Shown here: positions 28,391 to 37,314 of the stretch, one piece after another
Layout: every line of letters starts with the position of its first letter
Numbering within the stretch: the first letter of the stretch is position 1
DNA from: Agrobacterium cavarae
GTDB taxonomy: Bacteria; Pseudomonadota; Alphaproteobacteria; Rhizobiales; Rhizobiaceae
Direction of reading: 5' to 3'
Length of the DNA: 64,000 bases
NCBI RefSeq assembly: GCF_004310285.1
Contig: NZ_SISF01000023.1
Span: 1-64,000 of the forward strand
Notes under the pieces: generated by a model
Seen by the model: the letters and a program-made list of their open reading frames with translations, nothing else
Databases searched by the model: none
What the model was told of the DNA's origin: nothing
Translations under genes and position numbers: made by a program

Positions 28391-28855
28391 ACGCTTCGTC
28401 ATTTCGATAGAGGTGACCCGCGCATATCCGGCATGGGAATTCTCAGCCGTCTTGACGAAGCCCCAGGACGAAAACTGCCGGTGATTGTTGACGAGTTCGA
28501 TCCTGGTCTCCAGTCGCAGACTTGGGAGCGACAGCCTGTGTGCCGTCGCTTCGGCCGTCCTCAGCAACGCTTTTCCGATACCACGGCCTTGCGCCGCAGG
28601 TGAGACGGCAAGTTTGCCGACATAGAGCGAAGCGGCCTCGGGCTTGCAAAAAATACACCCGAGCATATCGCCGCCATCGAACGCGACAAAGACAATCTCG
28701 TCCCGGATCTTTTGACGCAGATTGTCTGGCGTCAGACGGTGGGCCGAGGAAGGCGGGTCGATGACGCCATCCATATAGGCGAAGGACGACATGATCAGCG
28801 CCAACAGTTCCTCGACGCGGTCGAAGGTCTCATCGATCTGAACACTCGTGATCAT
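28379..28855 (-). CDS. GNAT-family N-acetyltransferase
   Basis: Encodes 158 residues. The GNAT acetyl-CoA site is clear at LAVSPAAQGRGIGKALLRTAE (Q/RxxGxG/A pattern), preceded by the strand SLYVGKLAV and followed by LRLETRIELVNNHRQFSSWGF, where the usual aromatic FYxxxGF is altered. It starts with ATG overlapping the TGA of the upstream MoeB-like gene (ATGA), so translation is probably coupled. Substrate unknown. Confidence 0.88.
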   Translation of the reverse strand: MITSVQIDETFDRVEELLALIMSSFAYMDGVIDPPSSAHRLTPDNLRQKIRDEIVFVAFDGGDMLGCIFCKPEAASLYVGKLAVSPAAQGRGIGKALLRTAEATAHRLSLPSLRLETRIELVNNHRQFSSWGFVKTAENSHAGYARVTSIEMTKRLPS

Positions 28856-29610
28856 GCTGCCTGGCGCCTCTTATAGCGAATGGTCTCGAAGCGGGCGGCA
28901 AGCGCATCGTAAAGCATCAGCCGCCCGACCAACGGTTCTCCGGTGCCGGTGATGACCTTGATCGCCTCCATCGCCATCGTCGTGCCGATAACACCGGTCA
29001 GCGCGCCGATAATGCCGGTCTCGGCACAGGACGGGATCAGGCCTTCCGGCGGCGGGGCTGGAAACAGATCACGGTAGCGCGGCAGCAGCATGCCGTCCGG
29101 ACCTTCCTCATAGGGCTTCAGAACCGTCACCGAGCCATCGAAACGGCCAACAGCACCTGTGACCAGCGGCACCTTTGCCGCCTCCGCAGCATCTGCCGCC
29201 GCATAGCGCGTATCGAAATTGTCCGATCCGTCGATCACCAGATCGAAGGCGCTCAGATGATCATGTGCCCAGACGGTGGAAAAACGCTCTTCGAAGTGCA
29301 GCGTGCGCACATGCGGGTTGAGGCGAGATATGCTGCGGCGCGCGCTTTCCGTCTTCTGCTCGCCGATCGTGCCCGTATCGTGAATGACCTGCCTCTGCAG
29401 GTTCGACAGCGAGACGATGTCGTCATCGATAATGCCGAGCGTCCCAACACCTGCAGCAGCGAGATAATAGAGCACCGGTGCACCAAGACCGCCGGCGCCG
29501 ATCACCAGCACCTTGGCAGCCTTCAGCCGCTGTTGGCCCATGCCGCCGATCTCGGGCAGGAGAATATGCCGCTTGTAGCGTTCTATTTCCTCGGGGCTAA
29601 GAGCATCCAT
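28852..29610 (-). CDS. MoeB/ThiF/HesA-family adenylyltransferase lacking zinc cysteines
   Basis: Encodes 252 residues. Family members adenylate the C-terminal Gly-Gly of sulfur carriers MoaD or ThiS. The ATP-binding GAGGLGAPV motif is at about 38-46, followed by the DDDIVSLSNLQRQ strand and the crossover-region Cys in LIPSCAETGIIG (near 190). The two CxxC pairs that bind structural zinc in E. coli MoeB are absent: the CYRC position reads PRYRD and the C terminus has no Cys. No rhodanese domain is fused. Downstream is a coupled acetyltransferase, upstream is recF. MoeB versus ThiF role cannot be settled from context. Confidence 0.87.
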   Translation of the reverse strand: MDALSPEEIERYKRHILLPEIGGMGQQRLKAAKVLVIGAGGLGAPVLYYLAAAGVGTLGIIDDDIVSLSNLQRQVIHDTGTIGEQKTESARRSISRLNPHVRTLHFEERFSTVWAHDHLSAFDLVIDGSDNFDTRYAAADAAEAAKVPLVTGAVGRFDGSVTVLKPYEEGPDGMLLPRYRDLFPAPPPEGLIPSCAETGIIGALTGVIGTTMAMEAIKVITGTGEPLVGRLMLYDALAARFETIRYKRRQAA

Positions 29611-29647
29611 GATCCTGTCTCCGCTACCTCAATGGGCAGAAGCCCTA

Positions 29648-30772
29648 TCATGACACGCTGCCATGCGACACGGTGAAAAACTGGGCGCGATCCTGCAATG
29701 CTGCAAACATCGATGCATCCGTCCCGGTCATGAAACTCTGGCCGCCAAGCGCATGGATGAGGTCGAAAAGTGCGGCACGTCTGCCCTCATCCAGATGGGC
29801 TGCGATCTCGTCCAGAAGCAGGATCGGCGCGTAACCCGTCATATTGGCGGTCAGCTGCGCATGGGCAAGGACGAGTCCGACAAGGAGCGCCTTCTGCTCA
29901 CCGGTGGAGCAGCGTGCCGCGTCCATATCCTTTTCCGCATGCCGGACGAAAAGATCGGCGCGATGGGGGCCTTCGAGTGTGCGTCCGGCACCCGCATCGC
30001 GATAGCGGCTTTCCCGGAGCGTGGCGAAATATTCATCCTCAAGATCGACCGCCGGTCGATGATACTGATCGTCGAGGAAGCCGGACAGCGTGAGCGTAGC
30101 CTTTGGGAAGCTGGTATCGCCGGCACGACTTTCGATCAGCGTGCGCAGCAAACCCAGCATCTCGTGGCGCGCAACAGCCATGGCAATACCAAGCTCTGCC
30201 ATCTGCTTCTCGATACCGTCGAGCCAAACAGGATCGAGACGACCATCGGAAAGCAGGCGGTTGCGCTGGCGCATCGCTTTTTCGAAATCGCTGGCACGCC
30301 GTCCATGCGATGGGTCGAGGGAAAGAACAAGGCGATCGAGGAAACGGCGACGATCAGACGACGACCCCGTGAAAAGCCCGTCCATGGACGGTGTCAGCCA
30401 AAGAACCCGCAAGTGATCGGTCAATTCGTCGACGGATTTGACCGACGTACCGTTGAGTCTCAGGCGCCGTGATGGCGTATCGCCGTCCCCATCGATGCCT
30501 GTTCCGATCGCAACCTCACCATCCATGCCCGATAGGTCGGCGAAGATCGAGAACCCTGTTTCTTCTGCGCCCACGCGGGTGACATCGGATAGAACAGCAC
30601 GGCGCAAACCACGGCCAGGCGACAGGAAGGAGATCGCCTCCAGCAGGTTCGTCTTGCCGGAACCATTATCGCCCGTCAGCACGACATGGCGCTCATCCAG
30701 CCGCAAGGACACTTCCGCATAATTGCGGAAATCGGTAAGCTTCAGCCGTGAGAGGAAAACTTTGGCCGTCAT
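29648..30772 (-). CDS. recF: DNA replication and repair protein RecF
   Basis: Encodes 374 residues. RecF is an SMC/ABC-type ATPase that acts with RecO and RecR at gaps. Walker A GDNGSGKTN is at 34-42, an ABC-like signature region CSTGEQKALLVGLVLAH lies near residue 290, and Walker B ILLLDEIAAHLDE near 318. It is not next to dnaN or gyrB as in many bacteria; here it precedes the MoeB-like gene. Its partner recR lies about 22 kb away in this window. Confidence 0.95.
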   Translation of the reverse strand: MTAKVFLSRLKLTDFRNYAEVSLRLDERHVVLTGDNGSGKTNLLEAISFLSPGRGLRRAVLSDVTRVGAEETGFSIFADLSGMDGEVAIGTGIDGDGDTPSRRLRLNGTSVKSVDELTDHLRVLWLTPSMDGLFTGSSSDRRRFLDRLVLSLDPSHGRRASDFEKAMRQRNRLLSDGRLDPVWLDGIEKQMAELGIAMAVARHEMLGLLRTLIESRAGDTSFPKATLTLSGFLDDQYHRPAVDLEDEYFATLRESRYRDAGAGRTLEGPHRADLFVRHAEKDMDAARCSTGEQKALLVGLVLAHAQLTANMTGYAPILLLDEIAAHLDEGRRAALFDLIHALGGQSFMTGTDASMFAALQDRAQFFTVSHGSVS

Positions 30773-30974
30773 GCCATATCCAGAATCGTCATGGCTTACG
30801 ACCTACAACATCCCGCCCCAAATCGAAACGAACTTTCTCTGACACCGAGGCTGACAGCCGCGTCATGGACAGCGTCTTCCTTGCCTAACGATCTTACGTT
30901 TACGTCTGCGTTCATTCGATTGCCAGCCGCAGATTTTGCCGTTATCGGTGCTAGTCTAATTTAGCGGGTATTGC

Positions 30975-32084
30975 ATGCTCAGAGTCACTTCCCTTTTGCT
31001 CACCCTCGTCCTCCTCGGATCCTGCGCCGGACGGCCGGGAGCCGACGTATTGCAGGCCGTCAATACGCGGGCGACGGCGGGCAAGAGCATAGCCGCCTAC
31101 GTCGTCAGTACGCGTGAGAAGGAAGCGGGCAAGACACTGGCATTCGGTGCAGGGCGTGCCGATCAGCCCAACTATGCACGCTTCGATATCTCCATCCCGC
31201 CGGATCACAAGAAAGGCAAGATCGAGTGGCCGTCGGGTAAGCCGGACGCCAAGAAAGACTTCGCCGTGACCGATCGGGACATGCTCTCAAAAGACGCATT
31301 CAAGCACGATCTCGCCGGCATTCTTTCATCCGGAAAGGATGTTGGCCTTTTTGTTCACGGCTACAATTACAGCTATCAGGAGGCCCTGTTCCGCGCCGCG
31401 CAAATGGCTGCGGACGCCGATATCAATGGCGTGCCGGTGGTCTTTTCCTGGCCGTCCATGGCCGATGTCACGGGATATCTGGCCGACAAGGAAGCGGCAA
31501 CCTTTTCTCGCGATGGGCTGGCGGACCTCCTGATCGATCTCGCACAAAAATCACCCCGCAAGAACGTCATCGTTTTCGGTCACAGCATGGGGGCTTGGCT
31601 GGTCATGGAAGCCTTGAGAGAGCTCAGGCTGAAGGGCCGTAACGACGTCATCGCCAAGCTCCAGGTCATTCTCGCGGCACCGGACATCGACACCGACGTG
31701 TTTCGAAAGCAGATCGAGGTAGTCGGTCGTCTGGATCCACCGCTTACCGTGCTGGTGTCGAAGGATGATCGCGCCCTGATGGCTGCTTCCCTTCTAGCGG
31801 GCGAACGAAGCAGAGTGGGCGCACTGGACGTTACAGATCCCGAAATCAGCAAGGCTGCGAAACGCGAAGGCGTTCAGTTTGTCGATATTTCGGAGCTCGA
31901 TTCATCCGATGGCTTCAACCATGATCGCTACGCCGCACTTGCCGCATTGTTGCCGAAGCTCGATGAAAAGCGTCGCGGCGGCGGCAACGATCTGACCCGC
32001 GCGGGCGCATTCGTTCTGGACGCTGTCGGCGCAACGGTGTCCAGCCCGTTCAGACTGGCAAGCAAAGTCGTCAATCCGAACTGA
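30975..32084 (+). CDS. Alpha/beta-hydrolase lipoprotein (DUF900 type)
   Basis: Encodes 369 residues. A lipoprotein signal peptide ends at the lipobox LLGSC, with Cys17 as the lipidated residue. The central part is an alpha/beta-hydrolase fold of the DUF900 family, with the oxyanion region GLFVHGYNYSYQEAL near 124-138 and the nucleophile elbow GHSMG at 202-206 (Ser204). An Asp in LAAPDIDTDVF and His in GFNHDRYAAL could complete the triad. The substrate is unknown; similar proteins are predicted esterases or lipases anchored in the envelope. It is convergent with the frc operon and divergent from recF. Confidence 0.88.
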   Translation: MLRVTSLLLTLVLLGSCAGRPGADVLQAVNTRATAGKSIAAYVVSTREKEAGKTLAFGAGRADQPNYARFDISIPPDHKKGKIEWPSGKPDAKKDFAVTDRDMLSKDAFKHDLAGILSSGKDVGLFVHGYNYSYQEALFRAAQMAADADINGVPVVFSWPSMADVTGYLADKEAATFSRDGLADLLIDLAQKSPRKNVIVFGHSMGAWLVMEALRELRLKGRNDVIAKLQVILAAPDIDTDVFRKQIEVVGRLDPPLTVLVSKDDRALMAASLLAGERSRVGALDVTDPEISKAAKREGVQFVDISELDSSDGFNHDRYAALAALLPKLDEKRRGGGNDLTRAGAFVLDAVGATVSSPFRLASKVVNPN

Positions 32085-32145
32085 GGTTGATGGATCCGCG
32101 GTGACAAAGGTTGAGCGCTTGTCCGAGCACACAGGTGGCGAGGCG

Positions 32146-32781
32146 TCAGGTCCAGGTGTCGAGATGAATATCGGCTGGTCGTGAATTTTCGACGACGCGC
32201 TTGCCGTTGGGCAGATCGTTCTCGTAAAGCTTGGCGTGGATGGCTTGCTCGTTCAGCCCATAGCCGATCCAGCGATCGCGAAGCCGGTGCTCGAGAACCG
32301 GATAGGAGGGCCCGACGAAAATGCTGAGGTCGAAGCTGTCTTTCAGCCGGTCCCACGGTGCTTCGTCCAGCAGCAGATAATTGCCCTCTGCAAGAATGAA
32401 GCGTGTATCTGCTGAAACTGCTCTTGCGGATGCGATGGCGATTTCCCGGGAGCGGTCGAAGACAGGAACGAGTACCTCTTCGTTACTCTGGCGTACGGCT
32501 TTGACGATATCGATAAAGCCACGGACATCGAATGTTTCCGGTGCCCCTTTGCGGGCGATCAGGCCCCGGCTTTCCAAAATCCCGTTGTCCATGTGAAAGC
32601 CGTCCATGGGTAGGACTTCGGCGGTCTCGCCACGGGCAATCAGGCTGTCTCTCAGGGCATCGGCGAGTGTGGATTTGCCGGCCCCTGGGGGACCGGCAAT
32701 TGCAATCATGGAGCGACGGGAGTTGGACTTCTCTGCACGGGCAAGGACATCGTCCGTCAACGCCGCAAGCGTCGGTGTCAT
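32146..32781 (-). CDS. frcK: FrcK-type P-loop kinase of the fructose operon
   Basis: Encodes 211 residues. It is a uridine kinase/pantothenate kinase-like P-loop protein with Walker A GPPGAGKS near residue 30, DGFHMDNG near 60 and the ILAEGNYLLL strand near 130. In Sinorhizobium meliloti, frcK is the last gene of the frcBCAK fructose uptake operon and was named as a probable sugar kinase. The ATG here overlaps the frcA stop (ATGA), giving the same gene order. Substrate as fructose is inferred from context, since the fold also serves other small molecules. Confidence 0.85.
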   Translation of the reverse strand: MTPTLAALTDDVLARAEKSNSRRSMIAIAGPPGAGKSTLADALRDSLIARGETAEVLPMDGFHMDNGILESRGLIARKGAPETFDVRGFIDIVKAVRQSNEEVLVPVFDRSREIAIASARAVSADTRFILAEGNYLLLDEAPWDRLKDSFDLSIFVGPSYPVLEHRLRDRWIGYGLNEQAIHAKLYENDLPNGKRVVENSRPADIHLDTWT

Positions 32782-33572
32782 GCGGCGATATCCTGGCGTG
32801 GCGGTTCTTTCGCGCCCGTCATGAAGGCCACCGCGTCAGACATCGTATAGTCTTTCGGATTGATGACGCAGAGACGTTTGCCGAGGCGATGGATGTGAAT
32901 GCGATCCGCCACTTCGAAGACATGCGGCATGTTGTGCGAAATGAGCACGATGGGCATGCCGCGTGAGCGCACGTCCTGAATGAGCTCCAGAACGCGACGG
33001 CTCTCCTTGACGCCAAGTGCCGCTGTCGGCTCGTCCAGAATGACGACCTTCGACCCGAAGGCTGCCGCTCTGGCAACCGCAACACCCTGCCGCTGGCCAC
33101 CGGACAGCGTCTCGACCGCCTGGTTGATGTTCTGAATGGTCATCAAACCAAGTTCGGAAAGCTTCTCGCGGGCGAACTTGTCCATCGCTGCATGATCGAG
33201 CTTGCGAAACACCGAGCCGAGAATGCCGGGTTTGCGGAGTTCGCGTCCCAGAAACATGTTGTCGGTGATCGACAGGGCAGGGGAGAGCGCGAGGTTCTGG
33301 TACACGGTCTCGATGCCGGCATCGCGGGCTTCCAGCGGTGTCTTGAACTGGACCGGCTTGCCTTCAAGTCGGATCTCGCCTTCATCCGGGCGGATCGCGC
33401 CCGACAGTGCCTTGATGAGCGAGGACTTGCCCGCACCATTATCGCCGATCACCGCCAGGATTTCGCCCGGGTAGAGATCGAAGTCGGCATTGTCGAGTGC
33501 CGTCACACGGCCATAACGCTTGACGAGACTATGACCTGAAAGAATGGGTTGTCTGTTCATATCCTGGGCCAT
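32778..33572 (-). CDS. frcA: Sugar ABC transporter ATP-binding protein FrcA
   Basis: Encodes 264 residues with a single ABC domain, unlike the double-domain RbsA/XylG subunits. Walker A is GDNGAGKSS, the signature is LSGGQRQGVAVARAA and Walker B is VVILDEPTAALG. It energises import with FrcC and FrcB. The frame extends upstream to 33650 inside frcC, but the ATG at 33572 overlaps the frcC stop as ATGA and gives the expected length. Both ends of this gene are joined to neighbours by four-base overlaps. Confidence 0.92.
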   Translation of the reverse strand: MAQDMNRQPILSGHSLVKRYGRVTALDNADFDLYPGEILAVIGDNGAGKSSLIKALSGAIRPDEGEIRLEGKPVQFKTPLEARDAGIETVYQNLALSPALSITDNMFLGRELRKPGILGSVFRKLDHAAMDKFAREKLSELGLMTIQNINQAVETLSGGQRQGVAVARAAAFGSKVVILDEPTAALGVKESRRVLELIQDVRSRGMPIVLISHNMPHVFEVADRIHIHRLGKRLCVINPKDYTMSDAVAFMTGAKEPPRQDIAA

Positions 33573-34636
33573 CAGACGGCTGCCTTTCTGATCCATTGAT
33601 CCACTGCGACGGCGGCGATGATCAGCCAGCCGGTCAACATAACCTTCCACTGCGGGTCTGCACCGAGCATGTTGAGGCCCATGGAGACCACGCCGACCAG
33701 CATGGCGCCGAAGAGCGTTCCGAGAATGGAGCCACGTCCGCCGAAGAGCGAGATACCGCCGATAACGGTCGCCGTAATGGCCTGAAGGTTGTAGTCGGTC
33801 ACGGCGGCAGAGGGAGAGATCGAACCGTTACGGCCGATGGCGACCCAGGCCGCGAAGGCTGCGATGACGCCAGCGATGGTGTATACGCTGAGCAAAACCT
33901 TACGGGTCTGAATGCCGGAGAGCTTCGCCGCTTCCGGATCGTCTCCCACGGCATAGACGTGGCGTCCCCAGGCGGTTTGGTTCAGGACGTACCAGAGCAC
34001 GGCGACGAGCGCGACCATCGCGATGACGCCGAGTGTGAAAATGGCAGAACCGATACGGAAGTTGGTGGCGAAGAGCTGCAGAAGCGGTGCGGTCTGCTGC
34101 ACGTCGGCATCGCGGATCGTTTCATTCGCCGAGTAGATGAAATTCGTCGCCATGACGATGTTCCACGAACCAAGCGTCACGATGAAGGGCGGAAGTTTGA
34201 CCACTGCTACCAGGAAGCCGTTGAAGAAGCCACAAAGTCCGCCGACAACGAAACCCGCGAGAATGGCGATAGGGGTTGGCAGCCCGTAGGTGACCGCCAC
34301 ATTGCCCATGACGACGGATGAAATGACCATCACCACGCCGATCGAAAGATCGATACCGGCCGTCAGGATGATCAATGTCTGTGCCGAGCCGAGAATACCG
34401 ACAACGGCGATCTGCTGCAGGATAAGGGTCAGTGTGTAGGATGAAAAGAACCGTCCGCCGATCGTCATGCCGAAGATCGCAACCGACAGGATCAGGACGA
34501 TGAGTGGCACGGCTGCCGGTGTCGAGTGTAGAAAATGCTGCGCGCGTTTGAGCGCGGAAACGCTTTGCTGATCGAAAGAGGCGACTTTCTTGTCGCTCCC
34601 GTCCAGCACGCGTTCGAATTCTTGAATTCCGCTCAT
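33572..34636 (-). CDS. frcC: Sugar ABC transporter permease FrcC
   Basis: Encodes 354 residues, with about eight to ten transmembrane segments after a soluble N-terminal stretch of about 35 residues. It belongs to the BPD_transp_2/RbsC family, with the motif LILTAGIDLSIGVVMVISSVV near residue 90 and GGISLFGGRGSILGTLFGA near 300. It forms the membrane channel for sugar imported from FrcB. The start follows GGGAGGAGG. A stem-loop separates it from frcB upstream. Confidence 0.92.
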   Translation of the reverse strand: MSGIQEFERVLDGSDKKVASFDQQSVSALKRAQHFLHSTPAAVPLIVLILSVAIFGMTIGGRFFSSYTLTLILQQIAVVGILGSAQTLIILTAGIDLSIGVVMVISSVVMGNVAVTYGLPTPIAILAGFVVGGLCGFFNGFLVAVVKLPPFIVTLGSWNIVMATNFIYSANETIRDADVQQTAPLLQLFATNFRIGSAIFTLGVIAMVALVAVLWYVLNQTAWGRHVYAVGDDPEAAKLSGIQTRKVLLSVYTIAGVIAAFAAWVAIGRNGSISPSAAVTDYNLQAITATVIGGISLFGGRGSILGTLFGAMLVGVVSMGLNMLGADPQWKVMLTGWLIIAAVAVDQWIRKAAV

Positions 34637-34722
34637 GTTTCCTCCTCCCGCTCGCCAAACATCTATGCGCGGCGCCGAAATGTCAGCCGGGTATTACGAA
34701 AGCGAATGGTTTTGAGTGAAGT

Positions 34723-34744
34723 TGGCCGGGACTGATCCCGGCCA
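34723..34744 (-). other. Intercistronic stem-loop between frcB and frcC
   Basis: TGGCCGGGA (34723-34731), 4-base loop, TCCCGGCCA (34736-34744), a perfect 9-bp stem with no T-run. In binding-protein-dependent operons such structures commonly stabilise the mRNA of the binding protein so that it is made in excess; that role is inferred here. Confidence 0.75.
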
Positions 34745-34770
34745 TGATCTTCAGATGGTGATTGAGGGCA

Positions 34771-35793
34771 TCAGCCCCAGCACTTCGCCAGGCCTTCCTT
34801 GACGCTGATCGAAGGAACACCCTTGACCGGCTTGTCGGTGACCAGAGAAACGCCTGTGTCGAAGAAGGACTTGCCTTCCGTCGGCTTCGGCTTTTCACCC
34901 GTGTCGGCGAACTTCTTGATGGCCTCGACGCCGAGTGCTGCCATCATCAGCGGGTACTGCTGCGAGGTCGCGCCGATGACGCCTTCCTCAACCGACTTCA
35001 CGCCTGGGCAACCGCCGTCCACGGAAACGATCAGAACGTTCTTCTCCATACCAACGGCCTTGAGGGCCTGATACGCGCCGACAGCAGCCGGTTCGTTGAT
35101 GGTGTGAATGACGTTGATGCCTGGGTCTTTCTGCAGAAGGTTTTCCATGGCCTTACGGCCACCTTCTTCATTGCCGTTCGTCACGTCGTGGCCGACGATG
35201 CGCGGATCGGTTTCGTCACCGATCTTGTTCGGGTCTTTCGGATCGATACCGAAGCCGATCATAAAGCCCTGGTCGCGCAGAACGTCGACGCTCGGCTGGT
35301 CAGGCGTCAGGTCGAGGAAGCCGACCTTGGCATCCTTCGCGCCGTCGCCCATCGTGCCCTTGGCCCATTCACCGATCAGCTTGCCGGCCAGGAGGTTGTC
35401 GGTTGCGAATGTTGCATCGGCAGAGTTGATTGGATCAAGCGGGGTGTCGAGAGCGATGACGAGGAGGCCTGCATCGCGCGCCTTCTTGATCGTCGGGACG
35501 ATGCCCTTGGTATCGGAAGCGGTGATCAGAATGCCCTTGGCGCCATCGGCAATGCAGGACTCGATGGCTGCAACTTGGCTTTCGGAGTCACCATCGACCT
35601 TACCGGCGTAAGACTTGAGCGTCACGCCCAGTTCCTTTGCCTTGGCGGTTGCGCCTTCTTTCATCTTGACGAAAAAGGGGTTGGTGTCGGTCTTGGTAAT
35701 GAGGCATGCCGAAGTATCGGCGGCCGATGCAACCGAAGCGAAAGAAACGCCAAGCGCGAGCGCGCCCAAAAAGGCTGAAACAGTGGTCTTCAT
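34771..35793 (-). CDS. frcB: Periplasmic sugar (fructose)-binding protein FrcB
   Basis: Encodes 340 residues. A signal peptide ends after about residue 24 (VASA/ADTS). The mature part is a type I periplasmic-binding fold (Peripla_BP_4) with the [20 protein letters not shown] helix and the [18 protein letters not shown] region. It captures fructose and related sugars for FrcC/FrcA. The ATG at 35793 follows GGAGG at five bases; the longer frame to 35823 would disrupt the signal peptide. First gene of the minus-strand operon; a TTGACA element and a palindrome lie upstream. Confidence 0.92.
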   Translation of the reverse strand: MKTTVSAFLGALALGVSFASVASAADTSACLITKTDTNPFFVKMKEGATAKAKELGVTLKSYAGKVDGDSESQVAAIESCIADGAKGILITASDTKGIVPTIKKARDAGLLVIALDTPLDPINSADATFATDNLLAGKLIGEWAKGTMGDGAKDAKVGFLDLTPDQPSVDVLRDQGFMIGFGIDPKDPNKIGDETDPRIVGHDVTNGNEEGGRKAMENLLQKDPGINVIHTINEPAAVGAYQALKAVGMEKNVLIVSVDGGCPGVKSVEEGVIGATSQQYPLMMAALGVEAIKKFADTGEKPKPTEGKSFFDTGVSLVTDKPVKGVPSISVKEGLAKCWG

Positions 35794-35877
35794 ATGATCC
35801 TCCCAGTGGAAACAAGCAGCCATTTGGATGACTGGTCTGCGGCCCTTCTCCTCCTAGATCAGGCGCCACTGGAAGCG

Positions 35878-35906
35878 ATGGAACCATCAAATTAACAGGC
35901 TGTCAA
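35878..35906 (-). promoter_or_regulatory. Possible frcB promoter
   Basis: On the minus strand, a perfect TTGACA (35906-35901) is followed after 17 bases by TTCCAT (35883-35878). The -35 is consensus but the -10 is weak, as expected for a promoter needing relief or activation. Confidence 0.4.
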
Positions 35907-35921
35907 TAAATAAATCCAATT

Positions 35922-35934
35922 GAATTATTAATTC
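35922..35934. promoter_or_regulatory. Candidate ROK-regulator operator
   Basis: GAATTATTAATTC is a perfect 13-base AT-rich palindrome in the frcB/ROK divergent region, just upstream of the frcB -35. ROK repressors usually bind AT-rich palindromes near divergent sugar operons; binding here is inferred. Confidence 0.5.
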
Positions 35935-36056
35935 GATCTGTCATGCTCTTTAGCGTGATGGCGGGAGTGGCCAGGAGGAGACCAGACACTTTTCGCACAG
36001 CATATGATGAGTAAAGCGGTTGCGCACTTGCCTGCGACGGCTGGGAGGAAGACAAG

Positions 36057-37289
36057 ATGTCTCGTTCTTTGGAGATGTCGCAGACGCCACCTGCGACGGC
36101 TACAGATTTGAGCGGCGGTGCCAATCAGGTCCGCGTTCGCGCCTATAACGAACGGCTGGTGCTTTCTCTGGTGCGTCGTCACAATGCCTTGTCGAAGGCC
36201 GAGATCGCTCGGCGCAGCGGATTGTCAGCCCAGACGGTCTCCGTCATCATGCGTTCGCTGGAAAAGGACGGCTTGCTGATCAGGGGCGAGCTCCTTCGTG
36301 GGCGCGTCGGGCAACCCTCCACGCCGATGCGGCTCAATCCAGATTCGGTCTACTCTTTTGGCGTGAAAATCGGCCGCCGTAGCGTCGATCTGGTGCTGAT
36401 GGATTTTGTCGGTCGGATCAGGATGCAATTGCGCAATACGTATCCGTACCCAATGCCGGAATGGATTTTACCCTTTGTCGCCAAAGGCATCGCCGAGTTG
36501 GAGGGCAGGCTCGATCCGTCAGAACGCGAGAAGATCGCAGGTATTGGGATCGCCGCGCCGTTTGAACTCTGGAGTTGGGCGAAAGAGGTCGGTGCGCCCG
36601 AGGGCCAAATGGACAGTTGGAAACTGGTCGATCTTCGCCAGGAGATTGCCGATGCTGTCGACCATCCCGTCTTTCTCCAAAACGATGCGACGAGTGCCTG
36701 TGGCGCGGAATTGGTGTTTGGCAACGGCCAGGCCTATCCGGACTTTCTCTACGTCTTTATCGGCTCATTCATCGGTGGCGGCGTCGTCCTGAATTCGGCC
36801 CTGTTCTCAGGACGGACCGGCGCGGCAGGTGCGATCGGTCCGCTGCCGGTTCAGGGTCGGGATGGCAAGACGGTGCAGTTGCTGAAGATCGCCTCGATCT
36901 TCGTGCTTGAAGACATGCTGCGTGAAAGAGGCATAGACCCCAAGCCGCTGTGGTTTTCTCCCGATGAATGGATCGATTTCGGCGAACCGCTGGAAGTATG
37001 GATCCGCAATACCGGTGCCGCACTTGCCCAGGCCGTCATTGCCGCTGCGTCCATCATTGATTTCTCCACCGTCATCATCGATGGCGGCTTCCCAGGCTGG
37101 GTGCGCTCGCGCATCGTTGAAGCAACGCGCGACGCCTTAATGCTGCACGATCTTCAAGGTGTGGGCGTACCCGATATCAGGGAGGGTGCGGTCGGAAGTC
37201 AGGCACGCGCTATTGGTGGCGCCAGCTTGCCGCTGTTCTCCCGTTATCTTCTCGACCAGAATGTATTGTTTAAGGAAACCTCGACCTGA
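36057..37289 (+). CDS. ROK-family transcriptional regulator, probable regulator of frc
   Basis: Encodes 410 residues. An N-terminal winged helix-turn-helix (about 30-85, LSKAEIARRSGLSAQTVSVIMRSLEKDGLL) is followed by a ROK sugar-kinase-like domain. The Cys-rich zinc motif seen in sugar-kinase and Mlc-type ROK proteins is not evident. Divergence from frcB indicates control of fructose uptake with a sugar or sugar phosphate as effector; this is inference from layout. The start follows GGGAGGA. Confidence 0.88.
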   Translation: MSRSLEMSQTPPATATDLSGGANQVRVRAYNERLVLSLVRRHNALSKAEIARRSGLSAQTVSVIMRSLEKDGLLIRGELLRGRVGQPSTPMRLNPDSVYSFGVKIGRRSVDLVLMDFVGRIRMQLRNTYPYPMPEWILPFVAKGIAELEGRLDPSEREKIAGIGIAAPFELWSWAKEVGAPEGQMDSWKLVDLRQEIADAVDHPVFLQNDATSACGAELVFGNGQAYPDFLYVFIGSFIGGGVVLNSALFSGRTGAAGAIGPLPVQGRDGKTVQLLKIASIFVLEDMLRERGIDPKPLWFSPDEWIDFGEPLEVWIRNTGAALAQAVIAAASIIDFSTVIIDGGFPGWVRSRIVEATRDALMLHDLQGVGVPDIREGAVGSQARAIGGASLPLFSRYLLDQNVLFKETST

Positions 37290-37314
37290 CAGGCCGCGCA
37301 CCCTTTGTCACTTC

